DNA of 64,000 bases from Thermoanaerobacter pseudethanolicus ATCC 33223 (GTDB lineage: Bacteria > Bacillota > Thermoanaerobacteria > Thermoanaerobacterales > Thermoanaerobacteraceae), in contig NC_010321.1 in the NCBI RefSeq assembly GCF_000019085.1, positions 62,001-126,000 of the forward strand, given 5' to 3'. A model generated the notes under the pieces. It was not told the DNA's origin and searched no databases. It worked only from the letters and a program-made list of their open reading frames with translations. Numbering within the stretch: position 1 is the stretch's first letter; each line of letters opens with the position of its first letter. A program made the translations under genes and the position numbers. Below, piece by piece: positions 15,085 through 23,339 of this stretch.

Positions 15085-16729
15085 AATAGCGATACTAGTT
15101 ATTGGTCTTGTAGGAGCTTTGATGTTTTTACCGGGAATTATTCTTGGATTGATGATATACACTGCTGCTGATAGGTTAAAAAATAAGAAATGGATGGTTT
15201 ATGCTGCAGTTGCAGCTGCAGTGACACTTGTAATTTTAACTGTAAAGGATTTTAATATGCTGATATTGGATTATTTTAAGCTGATACTTGAGACTTATAA
15301 GTCGCTTTTTAATAGCAAGATACCACATAACTTAGACTGGATAGTTTTAATAAAAGTCGGTATCCCTGTTGGATTTACTCTGTCACTAATGATGGAGTTG
15401 TATACTGCGGCACAGCCTGAGTGGGTAAAGAAAAAGAAGAAAATAGGGAAAGATAAAGAAAGAAGTTTTAATGAAAGGCTTGTAAAAAAACTGGAGAAGC
15501 TGTCACAGCCGGATGACGGAACCCTTATAGGTATTGATGAGGCCGGTAACACAGTGAAAATTACAGACGAGGAGCTTAATGGACACTGCTTGGTGTTAGG
15601 GGCTACGGGTGCAGGGAAAACTACTACTCTTATGAATTTTATTGAAAGCGCTGCAAGAAGAGGGATACCTGTGATTATAGTTGACGGGAAAGGTGAAATA
15701 GGTTTTGCGGAGAAAGTAAAAAATATGGCAGAAAAATATAATCAGAAGTTTTATCTTTTTTCTATGGTGACACAAGAAGGAAATATGCACTACAATCCTT
15801 TGAGAGTTGGAAACTTCACGGAATTAAAAGATAAGCTTATCAGTTTATCTGATTGGACGGAGCCTCACTACAAATTCTTAAGTGAAAGATACCTGCAGTC
15901 AGCAATAAGGATTTTACAGAATACAAATAACAGAGTAGATTTGGTTAACATCTCTAAAAAATTAAACTACAATGCTTTATTGGAAGAAGCAAAGAAACTA
16001 GTTAGGGAAGGAGAAATGGATAAAAATGAATACGAAGCTTTTTACGATATGATTGACAGCGCAAAAAAAGACATTATTGGCCTTGTGAACAGGCTGGCAG
16101 TGTTTTCAGAAAGCGAGATAGGAGAACTGCTTTCTGATACAGAAGATGAAGGTACAATTGACCTTATAAAATGCATAGAAGAAAATGCAGTGGTGTTTTT
16201 TAGTTTAGACGCTTTAAGATTTTCAGAATATTCAAGGCTTTTGGGAAGGCTGATAGTAATTGATTTAAAGACAACAGCGGCGAGAATGTTTGAAAGTAAC
16301 AAAAAGGTGTTTACAATTTTTGATGAGTTTGGAGTGTTTGCAGGGCCTCAGGTTACAGATTTTATAAATAAATCAAGAGCTGCAGGATTTCATGTCATAC
16401 TATCCACGCAGGAGCTTGCAGATTTAAGAATAGAGGGTAAAATAGAATTAATGGAGCAGATATTGGGCAACACAAATATTAAAATCATACACAGACAGGA
16501 TGTACCAGTATCAGCTGAGCTTTTATCCTCACTCATAGGTACAAGGGATGATATAACCATCACAATGCAGGTGAATGAAATTTCACCTACTGGAATGGGT
16601 ACAGTCAAGGAAGAAAAAAGCTTTATTGTGCATCCTGATGAAATAAAGCGGCTTAAAAGAGGAGAAGCTTTTGTGGTTAGAAAATTTCCAGCCTTTTTTG
16701 TGGAGAAGGTATTAGTGAGAAAGGTATAA
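15053..16729 (+). CDS. TraG/VirD4-type conjugative coupling ATPase
   Basis: The 558-residue protein has N-terminal membrane segments (about residues 12-37, 48-65 and 98-118) and then a motor domain with Walker A 'GATGAGKTT' (about 183-191). 'FTIFDEFGVFA' (Walker B) and 'ILSTQELADL' follow. Coupling proteins of this type deliver the DNA-relaxase complex to the secretion channel at the membrane. No relaxase or VirB-type channel gene is in the window. Its start lies inside the replication-relaxation gene, which implies coupled expression. Confidence 0.8.
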   Translation: MNSRELTQTDKIAILVIGLVGALMFLPGIILGLMIYTAADRLKNKKWMVYAAVAAAVTLVILTVKDFNMLILDYFKLILETYKSLFNSKIPHNLDWIVLIKVGIPVGFTLSLMMELYTAAQPEWVKKKKKIGKDKERSFNERLVKKLEKLSQPDDGTLIGIDEAGNTVKITDEELNGHCLVLGATGAGKTTTLMNFIESAARRGIPVIIVDGKGEIGFAEKVKNMAEKYNQKFYLFSMVTQEGNMHYNPLRVGNFTELKDKLISLSDWTEPHYKFLSERYLQSAIRILQNTNNRVDLVNISKKLNYNALLEEAKKLVREGEMDKNEYEAFYDMIDSAKKDIIGLVNRLAVFSESEIGELLSDTEDEGTIDLIKCIEENAVVFFSLDALRFSEYSRLLGRLIVIDLKTTAARMFESNKKVFTIFDEFGVFAGPQVTDFINKSRAAGFHVILSTQELADLRIEGKIELMEQILGNTNIKIIHRQDVPVSAELLSSLIGTRDDITITMQVNEISPTGMGTVKEEKSFIVHPDEIKRLKRGEAFVVRKFPAFFVEKVLVRKV

Positions 16730-16940
16730 GTCAATAATGGAAAAATAAAAAAGCGAAAATTAAAAAATAAGGGGCAGTTGTGATACCTTTTTCATTTAAG
16801 AAGATGAAAACACAAGATTATTGGTATGCTGTTTTACAATAAAATCAATGAATTAACATTTAAAAAGTAATTCAAAAAAGCTAAGGAGATATTGACTTTT
16901 GAGAGCTTTTGATATTAAATCTACGTAGGGGGTGGTTTAA

Positions 16941-17134
16941 ATGGCAGAATTTTTGCCCACTCCCTGGGCTGCACTCTGATTCGGGCACTTATCCCGGGGT
17001 GCTATGGCCCTTGTGGAGGGAGTAAAAAAAGCCACAAGGTGCGTTCGAATCCGTAGCAGCCCTCAGCGCCGCAATGTAAAGTAAAGTTATACCGGGAACC
17101 AGGGTAGATGGAAAGGAACTTCCTCTATCCTGGT
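16941..17134 (+). ncRNA. Structured intergenic element, tRNA-like closing stem and interleaved helices
   Basis: GGGCTGC (16966-16972) pairs perfectly with GCAGCCC (17056-17062), 97 bases end to end. Just before the 3' arm lies a T-arm-like 'GTTCGAATCC'. Inside are CGGG/CCCG with a 7-base loop and an 8-bp hairpin CCTTGTGG/CCACAAGG. ACTCCCT just before pairs with AGGGAGT inside, crossing the closing stem, so the folds compete or form a pseudoknot. An 11-bp hairpin (17098-17108/17124-17134) followed by T-rich sequence resembles a terminator. I cannot fit a canonical tRNA. The rest of 16730-17378 holds nothing I recognise. Confidence 0.4.
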
Positions 17135-17378
17135 GTTTTCATTTTGTGTCAAAAAAATTGAAAAATAAAAATAGTAGTTTTTGTATATAGTGAGTACTGT
17201 AGGTTTAAAGAATTTTATCAGATGGGGAAAAAGTAAACAAAGAAATGGCAAAACAAGTGACATAGTTAGATTTATAATCCTTGCAGGGCCTAATTAATAA
17301 GGTAATGAAAAATAAAAACTTATAAGAAAGCTTAACCATTTAAAAAGTTTTGATAAAAAAAGAAGGAATTTTAGTGAC

Positions 17379-17477
17379 AGCGGTCCGGATTTTTCATTTT
17401 CGCTTTGCTCAAAACAAAAATCCGAATTAATAGAGCACCACCGCAGACGGCATACGCCGCAGCGGTCGTGCTTTTTT
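17379..17477 (+). repeat. 99-bp repeat, copy 2, with terminator hairpin
   Basis: Identical in all 99 bases to 3321-3419, with the same two hairpins and T-run. It lies in the long noncoding region after the coupling ATPase gene. Perfect identity over a 14-kb distance, next to a flank that has diverged, suggests recent copying or gene conversion. Confidence 0.8.
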
Positions 17478-17644
17478 GTTTGCCCCGCGTCATAGATTAT
17501 ACGCCTGCTCGCCTAACGGTCAAGGGGCAAGCCCTGACGGGTCGGTGAGCATATCCTCCCTCGCTGGTGCTCGGTCCGGTATCCCTCCCCGACCCCTTGA
17601 CCTTCGGCTCGCAGGCCGTTTTGTTTTAACTGCCGGGGGCAAAC
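17478..17644 (+). ncRNA. Candidate structured RNA, copy 2
   Basis: GTTTGCCCC (17478-17486) pairs with GGGGCAAAC (17636-17644), and GGTCAAGGGG (17518-17527) with CCCCTTGACC (17593-17602). GCCTGC/GCAGGC lies between. The apical 'GAGCATATCCTCCCTCGCTG' and 'CTCGGTCCGGTATCCCTC' match copy 1 at 3454-3614, while the stems have changed on both sides and still pair. A GAGGAGGTG site and a 7-codon ORF at 17680 follow, perhaps the relic of a gene like the one after copy 1. Confidence 0.55.
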
Positions 17645-17851
17645 AAGAAACAAACAAAAAATGAGGAGGTGTAAGCACATGGCAAAAGAAAGTAAGCTAT
17701 AGCAGTATGTTTTAAGAGAATAGTTAAAAATATAACCATATTTTCCTACGCTGTGGTATAATTAATTATGAAGTGAAATTTTTGATGTGTAAAGGACAAT
17801 TAATTGCTTTTGAATATAAATTATAATAAGACTTAAGGAGAGGATAGTAAA

Positions 17852-18100
17852 ATGCCAGAGATAACAAGGTTTTATGGCATAGTAATTAAAATGTACTTTG
17901 GAGATCACTTTCCACCACACTTTCATGCTATATATGGAGAATACATAGGTGTATTTGATATTAATACTCTTAAAATGATTGAAGGAGATTTACCTAGAAG
18001 AGCAAGAGAGTTAGTCGTTGAATGGGCTAGCAAATATCAACGTGAACTTCTAGAAATGTGGGAGACTCAGGTATTTCGAAAATTGCCTGGATTGGAGTGA
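17852..18100 (+). CDS. DUF4160 domain protein
   Basis: An 82-residue protein with the DUF4160 pattern 'MYFGDHFPPHFHAIYGEY' and a Trp-rich C-terminal helix. AAGGAGAGG precedes the ATG, and an extended -10-like TGTGGTATAAT lies about 90 bases upstream. It is followed after six bases by DUF2442. DUF4160/DUF2442 pairs are common in bacteria and on mobile elements and have been suspected to be toxin-antitoxin-like; their function is not established to my knowledge. Confidence 0.75.
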   Translation: MPEITRFYGIVIKMYFGDHFPPHFHAIYGEYIGVFDINTLKMIEGDLPRRARELVVEWASKYQRELLEMWETQVFRKLPGLE

Positions 18101-18106
18101 TGGAAC

Positions 18107-18361
18107 ATGTATAAAGTTGTCAGTGTGAAACCAACAGATGATTATAAACTGCTTGTTACTTTTGATAATGGGATAGTGAAAGAATACGATATGAAACCAA
18201 AGCTTAATGAGTGGCAGTTTGAGCTATTGAAAAGCAAAGCTTTTTTCAAAGCAGTAAAAGTTGATCCAGGAGGATATGGTGTAAGTTGGAATAGCGAAAT
18301 GGATTTGAGTGAATATGAGCTTTGGAAAAATGGTAAAGAAGTTAACCACAGTTTAAATTAA
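18107..18361 (+). CDS. DUF2442 domain protein
   Basis: An 84-residue protein with the DUF2442 layout: 'VKPTDDYKLLVTFDNGIVKEYDMKP', then 'FKAVKVDPGGYGVSWNSEMDLS'. It forms a two-gene unit with the DUF4160 gene just upstream. It is the last gene of element 1 before the attachment site. The role of the pair is unknown. Confidence 0.75.
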   Translation: MYKVVSVKPTDDYKLLVTFDNGIVKEYDMKPKLNEWQFELLKSKAFFKAVKVDPGGYGVSWNSEMDLSEYELWKNGKEVNHSLN

Positions 18362-18556
18362 GACGAGTATGTAAAATGGGTAGTTAACTTTTATTAATAA
18401 GAACGTCCGATGCAAACATTTTGCTAACGTAAGCTATAAAAACGTGTTTAAATTTAGCGTTATGTAAATAAATGCAAAATGGCGAAAGCCCTCTAAAATA
18501 AGGATTTATAGAGTCATTAATTAGCATATTAATTACAAGAAAAGATATTTTATCCA

Positions 18557-18602
18557 ACTTGTAATCAGCAGGTTGAAGGTTCAAGTCCTTTCGCCAGCTC
18601 CA
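18557..18602 (+). repeat. Attachment site: 3' part of tRNA-Thr (TGT), copy 1
   Basis: The 46 bases match 26352-26397 exactly. They read as the anticodon loop and 3' half of a tRNA: CTTGTAA with TGT anticodon, T-loop GGTTCAAGTCC, acceptor arm CGCCAGC, discriminator base and CCA. The 5' half is absent upstream, so this is a displaced tRNA end at an integration junction, not a working tRNA gene. It marks the right end of element 1 and the left end of element 2. Confidence 0.85.
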
Positions 18603-18620
18603 GTATTTGAGCAGGTTTAA

Positions 18621-18651
18621 GGGTATCGATAAAAAGTCGATACCCTTTTTT
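18621..18651 (+). terminator. Rho-independent terminator after the tRNA fragment
   Basis: Arms GGGTATCGA (18621-18629) and TCGATACCC (18637-18645) are followed by six T. Its place directly after the tRNA end suits a tRNA terminator brought in with the element's attachment site. Confidence 0.75.
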
Positions 18652-18671
18652 GATTGCGAGTTGATTGCGAG
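18650..18671. repeat. Tandem 11-bp repeats, probable integrase arm sites (left)
   Basis: Two direct copies of TTGATTGCGAG lie end to end at 18650-18660 and 18661-18671. The same doublet occurs near the right end at 26203-26224. Paired short repeats just inside both ends of a tyrosine-integrase element are what arm-type binding sites look like. Confidence 0.6.
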
Positions 18672-18791
18672 TTGAAATCTTGAAAAACAGCTACTTTTTA
18701 ATATACTATATATAGTGTTTAATATAGTTTTAGATGTGTATATATGGTATAATATATTATAAGATTTACTTAGATAAAAAAATAACCCATG

Positions 18792-18841
18792 GCAAGGACC
18801 AAGGATTATACACGACCATATATATTATATCCTGTCCTTGC
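18792..18841 (+). promoter_or_regulatory. Leader hairpin before the element 2 regulator gene
   Basis: GCAAGGAC (18792-18799) pairs with GTCCTTGC (18834-18841), with partial pairing of the AGGATTATA and ATTATATCCT parts inside. It lies between a TATAAT-rich promoter region (about 18740-18760) and the ribosome site AAGGAGG at 18852. It could be an operator or an attenuator. Confidence 0.4.
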
Positions 18842-18867
18842 AGGGAAAAGCAAGGAGGATGTTAGCA

Positions 18868-19713
18868 ATGAATTTAGCATATGGTGAAATGGAACCGCAA
18901 GATAACATAATATCAAAAGAAAATGCACGAAATATATTTTTGAATACTATAAAAAAAGAAATGCCAGAAATATTACATACACTTTATAATAACGTTTATT
19001 CTATTTATAAGCAATTAATTATAGAGATAGAAGAAGCGAAAAAGGTACAAACAAATTATATTTCAAGATTAAACAAATATAAAAATAAGAAAAATGAATT
19101 TACAATACTTGCATGGAATGATAAAGATATAGAGGATGCAATAAACCATTATATTAATGAATTAACAGATGAATTTTATCCAGATTTAATACCACTTAAG
19201 GATGAATTAATTAAATGGGCAGAACGATATAATATTAATTGCAGTTGGATATTAGAAACTGCAATTGAAACTATGAGCCATTGGTATCGATTATCGCCAT
19301 ATGTGGGCAGCAAAATTTATGAAGAATGGCAATATAGAGGTGTCGTATTTTGGGGGTTGGATTTACCTTTATTTGAATTCCCGGAAAAATTTAAATGGGA
19401 TATAGCGTTTGAAACAGAAAAACAATTTAAGGAAAAGGTCCAAGCGAAGTTTAATGAATACCTTAATAAATACATTGAAAAATGTAAAATGGAAGCGCAG
19501 GAAAAGAATTATGTAAAAGGCACAGAAAAACGCCAAGTTGAACATTTTGAATGGTTTGTCAGATACCAAGTGCAAGGTTGGTCGAAAGAAAAAATAGCTA
19601 GAGAATATCATGTTACAAGGCAAAATGTTAGTAATGCAATTAATGAAATTGCTGATTTAGTAGGTTTAGAACCAAGACCGACAAGCAAAGGGGGAAGACC
19701 GAAAAAGGGGTAA
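18868..19713 (+). CDS. Element regulator with C-terminal helix-turn-helix
   Basis: A 281-residue protein with a long helical N-terminal part and no membrane segment. It has a C-terminal HTH (about residues 230-265, 'GWSKEKIAREYHVTRQNVSNAINEIADLVG') and a basic end 'SKGGRPKKG'. The HTH is of a resolvase or sigma-70-like type. ATG 18868 is chosen because AAGGAGG is 9 bases upstream; the earlier ATG abuts it. It is the first gene of element 2. I infer a DNA-binding regulator or replication initiator; the N-terminal region is not recognised. Confidence 0.5.
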   Translation: MNLAYGEMEPQDNIISKENARNIFLNTIKKEMPEILHTLYNNVYSIYKQLIIEIEEAKKVQTNYISRLNKYKNKKNEFTILAWNDKDIEDAINHYINELTDEFYPDLIPLKDELIKWAERYNINCSWILETAIETMSHWYRLSPYVGSKIYEEWQYRGVVFWGLDLPLFEFPEKFKWDIAFETEKQFKEKVQAKFNEYLNKYIEKCKMEAQEKNYVKGTEKRQVEHFEWFVRYQVQGWSKEKIAREYHVTRQNVSNAINEIADLVGLEPRPTSKGGRPKKG

Positions 19714-19777
19714 ATTTTGTGAAACATATAGAATTTACTGGTAAATTATATATGAATTAAAAAAATTGCGTTTTTTG

Positions 19778-19815
19778 AACACCTTCTATGTTTTATTATG
19801 AGCATAGGAGGTGTT
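19778..19815 (+). promoter_or_regulatory. Hairpin that buries the ribosome site of the HTH gene
   Basis: AACACCTTCTATG (19778-19790) pairs with CATAGGAGGTGTT (19803-19815) over 13 bp with one G-T wobble. The 3' arm contains the ribosome site AGGAGGTG for ATG 19822 and is followed by TTTAT. It may work as a terminator, a translation block, or both. Confidence 0.55.
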
Positions 19816-19821
19816 TTTATT

Positions 19822-20025
19822 ATGGATAAAAAGTTATTAAGGTTACCGGAGGTAGCAAGAATACTTGACTTGAAGGAGGACAGAGTATACGCCTTGGCAA
19901 GGGAAGGACTGTTACCGGTAATACGAATAGGCAGGCAATTAAGAGTAGACCCAGATAAATTACAGGAATGGCTTGATAATGGCGGGCAAGGATATCCCGG
20001 CGGTTGGAAAAGGGAGGCTGAATAA
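19822..20025 (+). CDS. Excisionase-family HTH DNA-binding protein
   Basis: A 67-residue MerR/excisionase-type protein: 'LLRLPEVARILDLKEDRVYALAREGLLPVIRIGRQLRVDPDKL', a winged-helix pattern, followed by a Gly-rich tail. Such proteins act as excisionases or small repressors on integrative elements. ATG 19822 fits the AGGAGGTG site, which lies in a hairpin. Start codons further upstream would fall inside that hairpin. Confidence 0.7.
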   Translation: MDKKLLRLPEVARILDLKEDRVYALAREGLLPVIRIGRQLRVDPDKLQEWLDNGGQGYPGGWKREAE

Positions 20026-20028
20026 GGA

Positions 20029-20145
20029 ATGCTAATAAGTATAATCACTTGTATTATTTGCTTAGTCTTAATCCTACAGGCGTTAAAAGACGTTAAAGCC
20101 TTAAAAGAAGATATCGAAAGCCTTGTAATTCGTAAAAAATCATAA
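20029..20145 (+). CDS. Small single-span membrane protein
   Basis: A 38-residue frame starting at ATG 20029, four bases after the HTH gene stop, with AAGG or the nearby GGGAGG as ribosome site. It has one hydrophobic helix (about residues 3-19, 'IITCIICLVLILQAL') and a charged C-terminal helix. It is short, but its tight spacing and coherent topology make it plausible. Function unknown. Confidence 0.4.
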   Translation: MLISIITCIICLVLILQALKDVKALKEDIESLVIRKKS

Positions 20146-20245
20146 GATAGTTACCGTTTTTTTAAGACAAATAGTTAAGGCATATATTTATACCTTTTAA
20201 GCATTGTGAAATAAAAAATAGGCACGTAGGAAGGGAGGCATAATT

Positions 20246-20455
20246 ATGCTAACACCTTTGAAGGCAATTAGAAAGAAATGTTTGGAATGTAGCAATTATC
20301 AATATAAGGAAGTTGAACTTTGTCCTATAAAAGATTGTCCTTTATATCCTTATAGGTTAGGTAAAAGGCCTTCTACAATCAAAGGAAATGCAAAAAAGCA
20401 TGAGATAGCTGAGGATGAGTTAAGTATTACTGAAGTCATCGATTTATTAGAATGA
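20246..20455 (+). CDS. Small Cys-rich mobile-element protein
   Basis: The 69-residue protein has 'RKKCLECSNYQYKEVELCPIKDCPLY', that is CxxC plus CxxxxC, a zinc-binding pattern often seen in small proteins beside phage and ICE replication genes. GGGAGGC precedes the ATG. It directly precedes the primase gene. It may bind DNA or RNA; I know of no established function. Confidence 0.6.
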   Translation: MLTPLKAIRKKCLECSNYQYKEVELCPIKDCPLYPYRLGKRPSTIKGNAKKHEIAEDELSITEVIDLLE

Positions 20456-20478
20456 TATTTTAATCGAAGGTGTTAAAG

Positions 20479-21090
20479 ATGATTAATAGCGCTATCGATA
20501 AATTTACTCTAATTAAAGATAGCATTCCTTTAGTGCAGGCTATAGAATATTATGGCCTGCACCCTATTAAAAGGGGGAGGTACCATTGGATTAAGTGTCC
20601 ATTTCATAATGATAAGAACCCTTCATTGGCAATCTATGAAGAATCCTTTTATTGCTTTGGTTGTGGAGCACATGGAGACGTTATAGATTTTGTAGCGAGA
20701 TATTTTAACCTTGAACCATTAGAAGCGGTTTATAGGTTAGCGGAGGATTTTAATGTACCTCTTCCTGAAGAGAGGAGATTAACCAAAGAAGAAAAGAAAA
20801 AAATACAGCAACGTATACGGCAGAAACAAGAGGAAGATAAACTTTATAATGACTTTTTAAAGGCAGTTGACGAGACTTATGATTATCTATGTGAACTAAA
20901 CCATTTATACACAAAAATAAAGCAGGCTATTAGCGAGCCTAAAGATATGGAACTAAGTGAATTTGTAGAAGCATGCCATGAGCAGGACCTAATTAATTAC
21001 TGGTTGGACCTACTTCTTGAGGGAAATATTCAAGATAAACTTTTTGTAGTGGAGGAGGTTAAACAATGGAAACTAAGCAAGAAGTTATAG
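20479..21090 (+). CDS. CHC2 zinc-finger primase-like protein
   Basis: The N-terminal ~100 residues are a DnaG-type CHC2 zinc finger ('RYHWIKCPFHNDKNPSLAIYEE' then 'SFYCFGCGAHGDVIDFVARYF'). The remainder is helical and lacks a TOPRIM domain, so this is a short primase or a primase-helicase partner. ATG 20479 is chosen because GAAGG lies 8 bases upstream; GTG 20470 overlaps that site. It overlaps the next gene by 25 bases. The two probably form the replication module of element 2. Confidence 0.75.
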   Translation: MINSAIDKFTLIKDSIPLVQAIEYYGLHPIKRGRYHWIKCPFHNDKNPSLAIYEESFYCFGCGAHGDVIDFVARYFNLEPLEAVYRLAEDFNVPLPEERRLTKEEKKKIQQRIRQKQEEDKLYNDFLKAVDETYDYLCELNHLYTKIKQAISEPKDMELSEFVEACHEQDLINYWLDLLLEGNIQDKLFVVEEVKQWKLSKKL

Positions 21091-22448
21091 AAGCAATAAA
21101 AAAATTCAAGCAAGAAAGACAATTACCGAATACAGAAAAATTCTTTAATACTATTATACCACAACGACAGAAGGATAATATACAGGAAGAAGAAATAGAG
21201 GAAGCTATACCATGGCCAGAGGATTTGCCAGAAGCGGCTTATCATGGGCTTATAGGGGAAATTATAAGAGCCATTGAACCATATACAGAAGCCGACAATG
21301 TAGCTTTATTAATGAGCTTTCTTACAACGATAGGTAATTATATAGGCAAAAACATATATACGAAAGTAGCAGCAGATACACATGGTACAAACATTTTCAC
21401 ATTGCTAATAGGTGATACTGCAAAGGCAAGGAAAGGAACCTCTTTAGGACCAGTAAGAGAGGCTTTTAAAAGAATAGATGAGGATTATATAAAGGATAAA
21501 AATGTAGAAGGATTAGCCAGCGGTGAAGGACTTATTTGGGCTATAAGAGACCCTATAGTAGAAAAAGTAAAAGACAAAAAGACAGGAGAATTTAAAGAAG
21601 AATTAACTGACTTAGGAGTCGAGGATAAAAGGCTTTTAGTTACAGAAAGCGAATTTGCTACTATCCTAAAGAGGATGCAAAGAGAAGGCAACATATTATC
21701 ACCTATTATTAGGCAAGCATGGGATGGATATAAGATACAGTCCTTAAGCAAAAACAATCCTGCAATTGTAACTGGACCTCATGTATCAATTATTGGCCAT
21801 ATTACAGTAGAAGAGTTAAGGAACCACTTAAGGAACGTAGAATTATTTAACGGATTTGCGAACAGATTTATATGGCAATGTGTAAGAAGAAGCAAACTAT
21901 TGCCAGAAGGTCCAGTTATACCAGATACAATCTATAACGAAATTATACAAAAGTTAGATGATGTGTTTAGATGGGCAAGAGAAAATAAAGGTGAAATACG
22001 TAGAGATGATGAAGCAACAGAATTTTGGAAAGAAGCATATCCAATTTTGACAGAGGATAAAGATGGAGTGATTGGGGCTATTACCAGTAGAGCAGAAGCA
22101 CAGGTTTTAAGATTATCATTGATTTATGCGATATTAGATAAATCAAAGGTCATAAGAAAGGAGCATATAGAAGGGGCTATTGCAATATGGCAGAGAAGCG
22201 AACAATCGATAGAGTTTATTTTTGGCGATAGTTCAGGTGATGAGATACAAGATAGAATATTGGAAGCATTAAAAAGAGGTCCTATGACACAAACAGAGAT
22301 TTTTGTAAATGTCTTTAATAGAAAAATACCAGCAATAAGAATAAGAGACACTTTGCAGAGACTTTCAGCTAAAGGGTTAATCAGTGGGAAAAGTATACCT
22401 ACTAAAGGCAGGCCTAAAACAGTATGGGAACTTAATGAACAAAAATAG
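21066..22448 (+). CDS. DUF3987-type ATPase/helicase-like replication protein
   Basis: The 460-residue protein resembles DUF3987-type proteins in phage and ICE replication modules. 'LLIGDTAKARKGTS' (about residues 116-129) replaces a standard Walker A. 'LLVTESEFATILKRM' follows as the Walker B region, then 'GHITVEELRNHL', and a C-terminal winged helix ('GPMTQTEIFVNVFNRKIPAIRIRDTLQRL'). It overlaps the CHC2 primase gene. It likely acts with it as a fork ATPase during element replication. Confidence 0.65.
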   Translation: METKQEVIEAIKKFKQERQLPNTEKFFNTIIPQRQKDNIQEEEIEEAIPWPEDLPEAAYHGLIGEIIRAIEPYTEADNVALLMSFLTTIGNYIGKNIYTKVAADTHGTNIFTLLIGDTAKARKGTSLGPVREAFKRIDEDYIKDKNVEGLASGEGLIWAIRDPIVEKVKDKKTGEFKEELTDLGVEDKRLLVTESEFATILKRMQREGNILSPIIRQAWDGYKIQSLSKNNPAIVTGPHVSIIGHITVEELRNHLRNVELFNGFANRFIWQCVRRSKLLPEGPVIPDTIYNEIIQKLDDVFRWARENKGEIRRDDEATEFWKEAYPILTEDKDGVIGAITSRAEAQVLRLSLIYAILDKSKVIRKEHIEGAIAIWQRSEQSIEFIFGDSSGDEIQDRILEALKRGPMTQTEIFVNVFNRKIPAIRIRDTLQRLSAKGLISGKSIPTKGRPKTVWELNEQK

Positions 22449-22701
22449 TATTAGGTAAAAAAGCACAAAAAGGTCAAAAAGGCTTGTAGTAAGGGTTTAA
22501 TGCTAAAACAAAAAGAAAACAATAAGTAACATTAAGTCAAAAACTTTATATTTGTTAGTATTAGTCCTTTTAATAAAAATCTTTTTGAACCTTTTTGTTT
22601 ACTTTTTGTAATGGCTACAATGCGTATGGTTAGGCTTTTTGACCTTAATGACCTTTTTGAACGTAATAAAATAAAAAACATTAAGCGAAGGAGGTGTAAA
22701 A
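22449..22701. other. Noncoding region with CTTTTTGA/TCAAAAAG repeats
   Basis: No gene is seen here. AAAAAGGTCAAAAAGG lies near the left end. CTTTTTGAAC, CTTTTTGACC and CTTTTTGAAC recur near 22580, 22638 and 22650, in inverted orientation to the first. It directly follows the replication genes, so an origin with iteron-like repeats is possible. Confidence 0.35.
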
Positions 22702-23121
22702 ATGGAAGCTAAATCTTATTGGGAAGATAAGAATATTTTAAATAAAGTTAAAAAAGCATGGGAACAAAAACAAAAATGGGATGAAGATAAAGCTTATAAC
22801 TACCTTAAAGAAAAAGTAGAAGAATTAGCAAAAAAATATTATGAAAATGGCAGTTATGGAGCTATTACATGGATTGAAAAACATAATCCTACACTTAATC
22901 AAAAACATAATGAAGCTATGGAAAAGGTTAATCAAGCCTTTAGGGAAAAGAGTATTAGTAAATTATATGAAGGTGTAGCAGAGCTATATAGTGTATTCGC
23001 AGAAATAGAAGAGGCATATAAAAAGGCTAAAGAAATGGCTAAAAAATATGAGGTAGATATTTATACTATCTATTGGGACGAAGAGATAAAGGCATATAAG
23101 ATAGTTAGTAAAAATTTATAG
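22702..23121 (+). CDS. Hypothetical helical protein
   Basis: A 139-residue, Lys/Glu-rich, mostly helical protein with several aromatic residues and no membrane segment. GAAGGAGGTG precedes the ATG, a strong site. I recognise no family. It follows the replication module of element 2 and the DNA around it is otherwise noncoding. Confidence 0.55.
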   Translation: MEAKSYWEDKNILNKVKKAWEQKQKWDEDKAYNYLKEKVEELAKKYYENGSYGAITWIEKHNPTLNQKHNEAMEKVNQAFREKSISKLYEGVAELYSVFAEIEEAYKKAKEMAKKYEVDIYTIYWDEEIKAYKIVSKNL

Positions 23122-23339
23122 GGTAGGGGTATAAAGAAATTTTATATAACCTTCTTGAGAACCGGCGGGCATAGTTTAGCGTGCACAAAATTCCCTTTAT
23201 CTTATAGAAGGGGAATAATACAATAAATACCCCCCTACTTGTTTTTTTGAAGGAAAGGTGAAGACCGAGCGGCTGACATTCAAAGACCTGAGAAAGGTAT
23301 TTCACACGAGGGGGGCTGAAATGCTAACAAATGCTAACT

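Larger units (their letters stand above)
1..18602. mobile_element. Integrated plasmid/ICE-like element 1 (right part)
   Basis: This segment carries mobile-element genes almost throughout: Tad-like pilus assembly, MqsRA, ParM/ParR, a replication-relaxation protein, a TraG/VirD4-type coupling ATPase and DUF4160/DUF2442. It ends at 18557-18602 in a 46-bp fragment identical to the 3' part of a tRNA-Thr gene, as expected for an attachment site. No integrase or relaxase is visible, so the left end with those genes and the intact tRNA would lie outside the window. The partition genes argue for a plasmid-like stage. The right boundary is well supported; the extent to the left is inferred. Confidence 0.6.

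Noticed and set aside
16966-17062. tRNA-Sec or tmRNA
   Set aside because: The acceptor-like stem and T-loop-like bases are suggestive, but no D-arm, no proper anticodon arm and no mRNA-like part fit, and the length is wrong for tmRNA.
16941-17084. Selenoprotein with TGA at 16977 followed by a SECIS-like hairpin
   Set aside because: The hairpin begins one base after TGA and is very small, the extended product matches no selenoprotein I know, and the region is better seen as structured noncoding DNA.
18480-18602. Complete tRNA-Thr gene at the first attachment site
   Set aside because: Only the anticodon loop and 3' half are present; no 5' acceptor arm or D-arm complementary to CGCCAGC is found upstream, and the same holds at 26352-26397.
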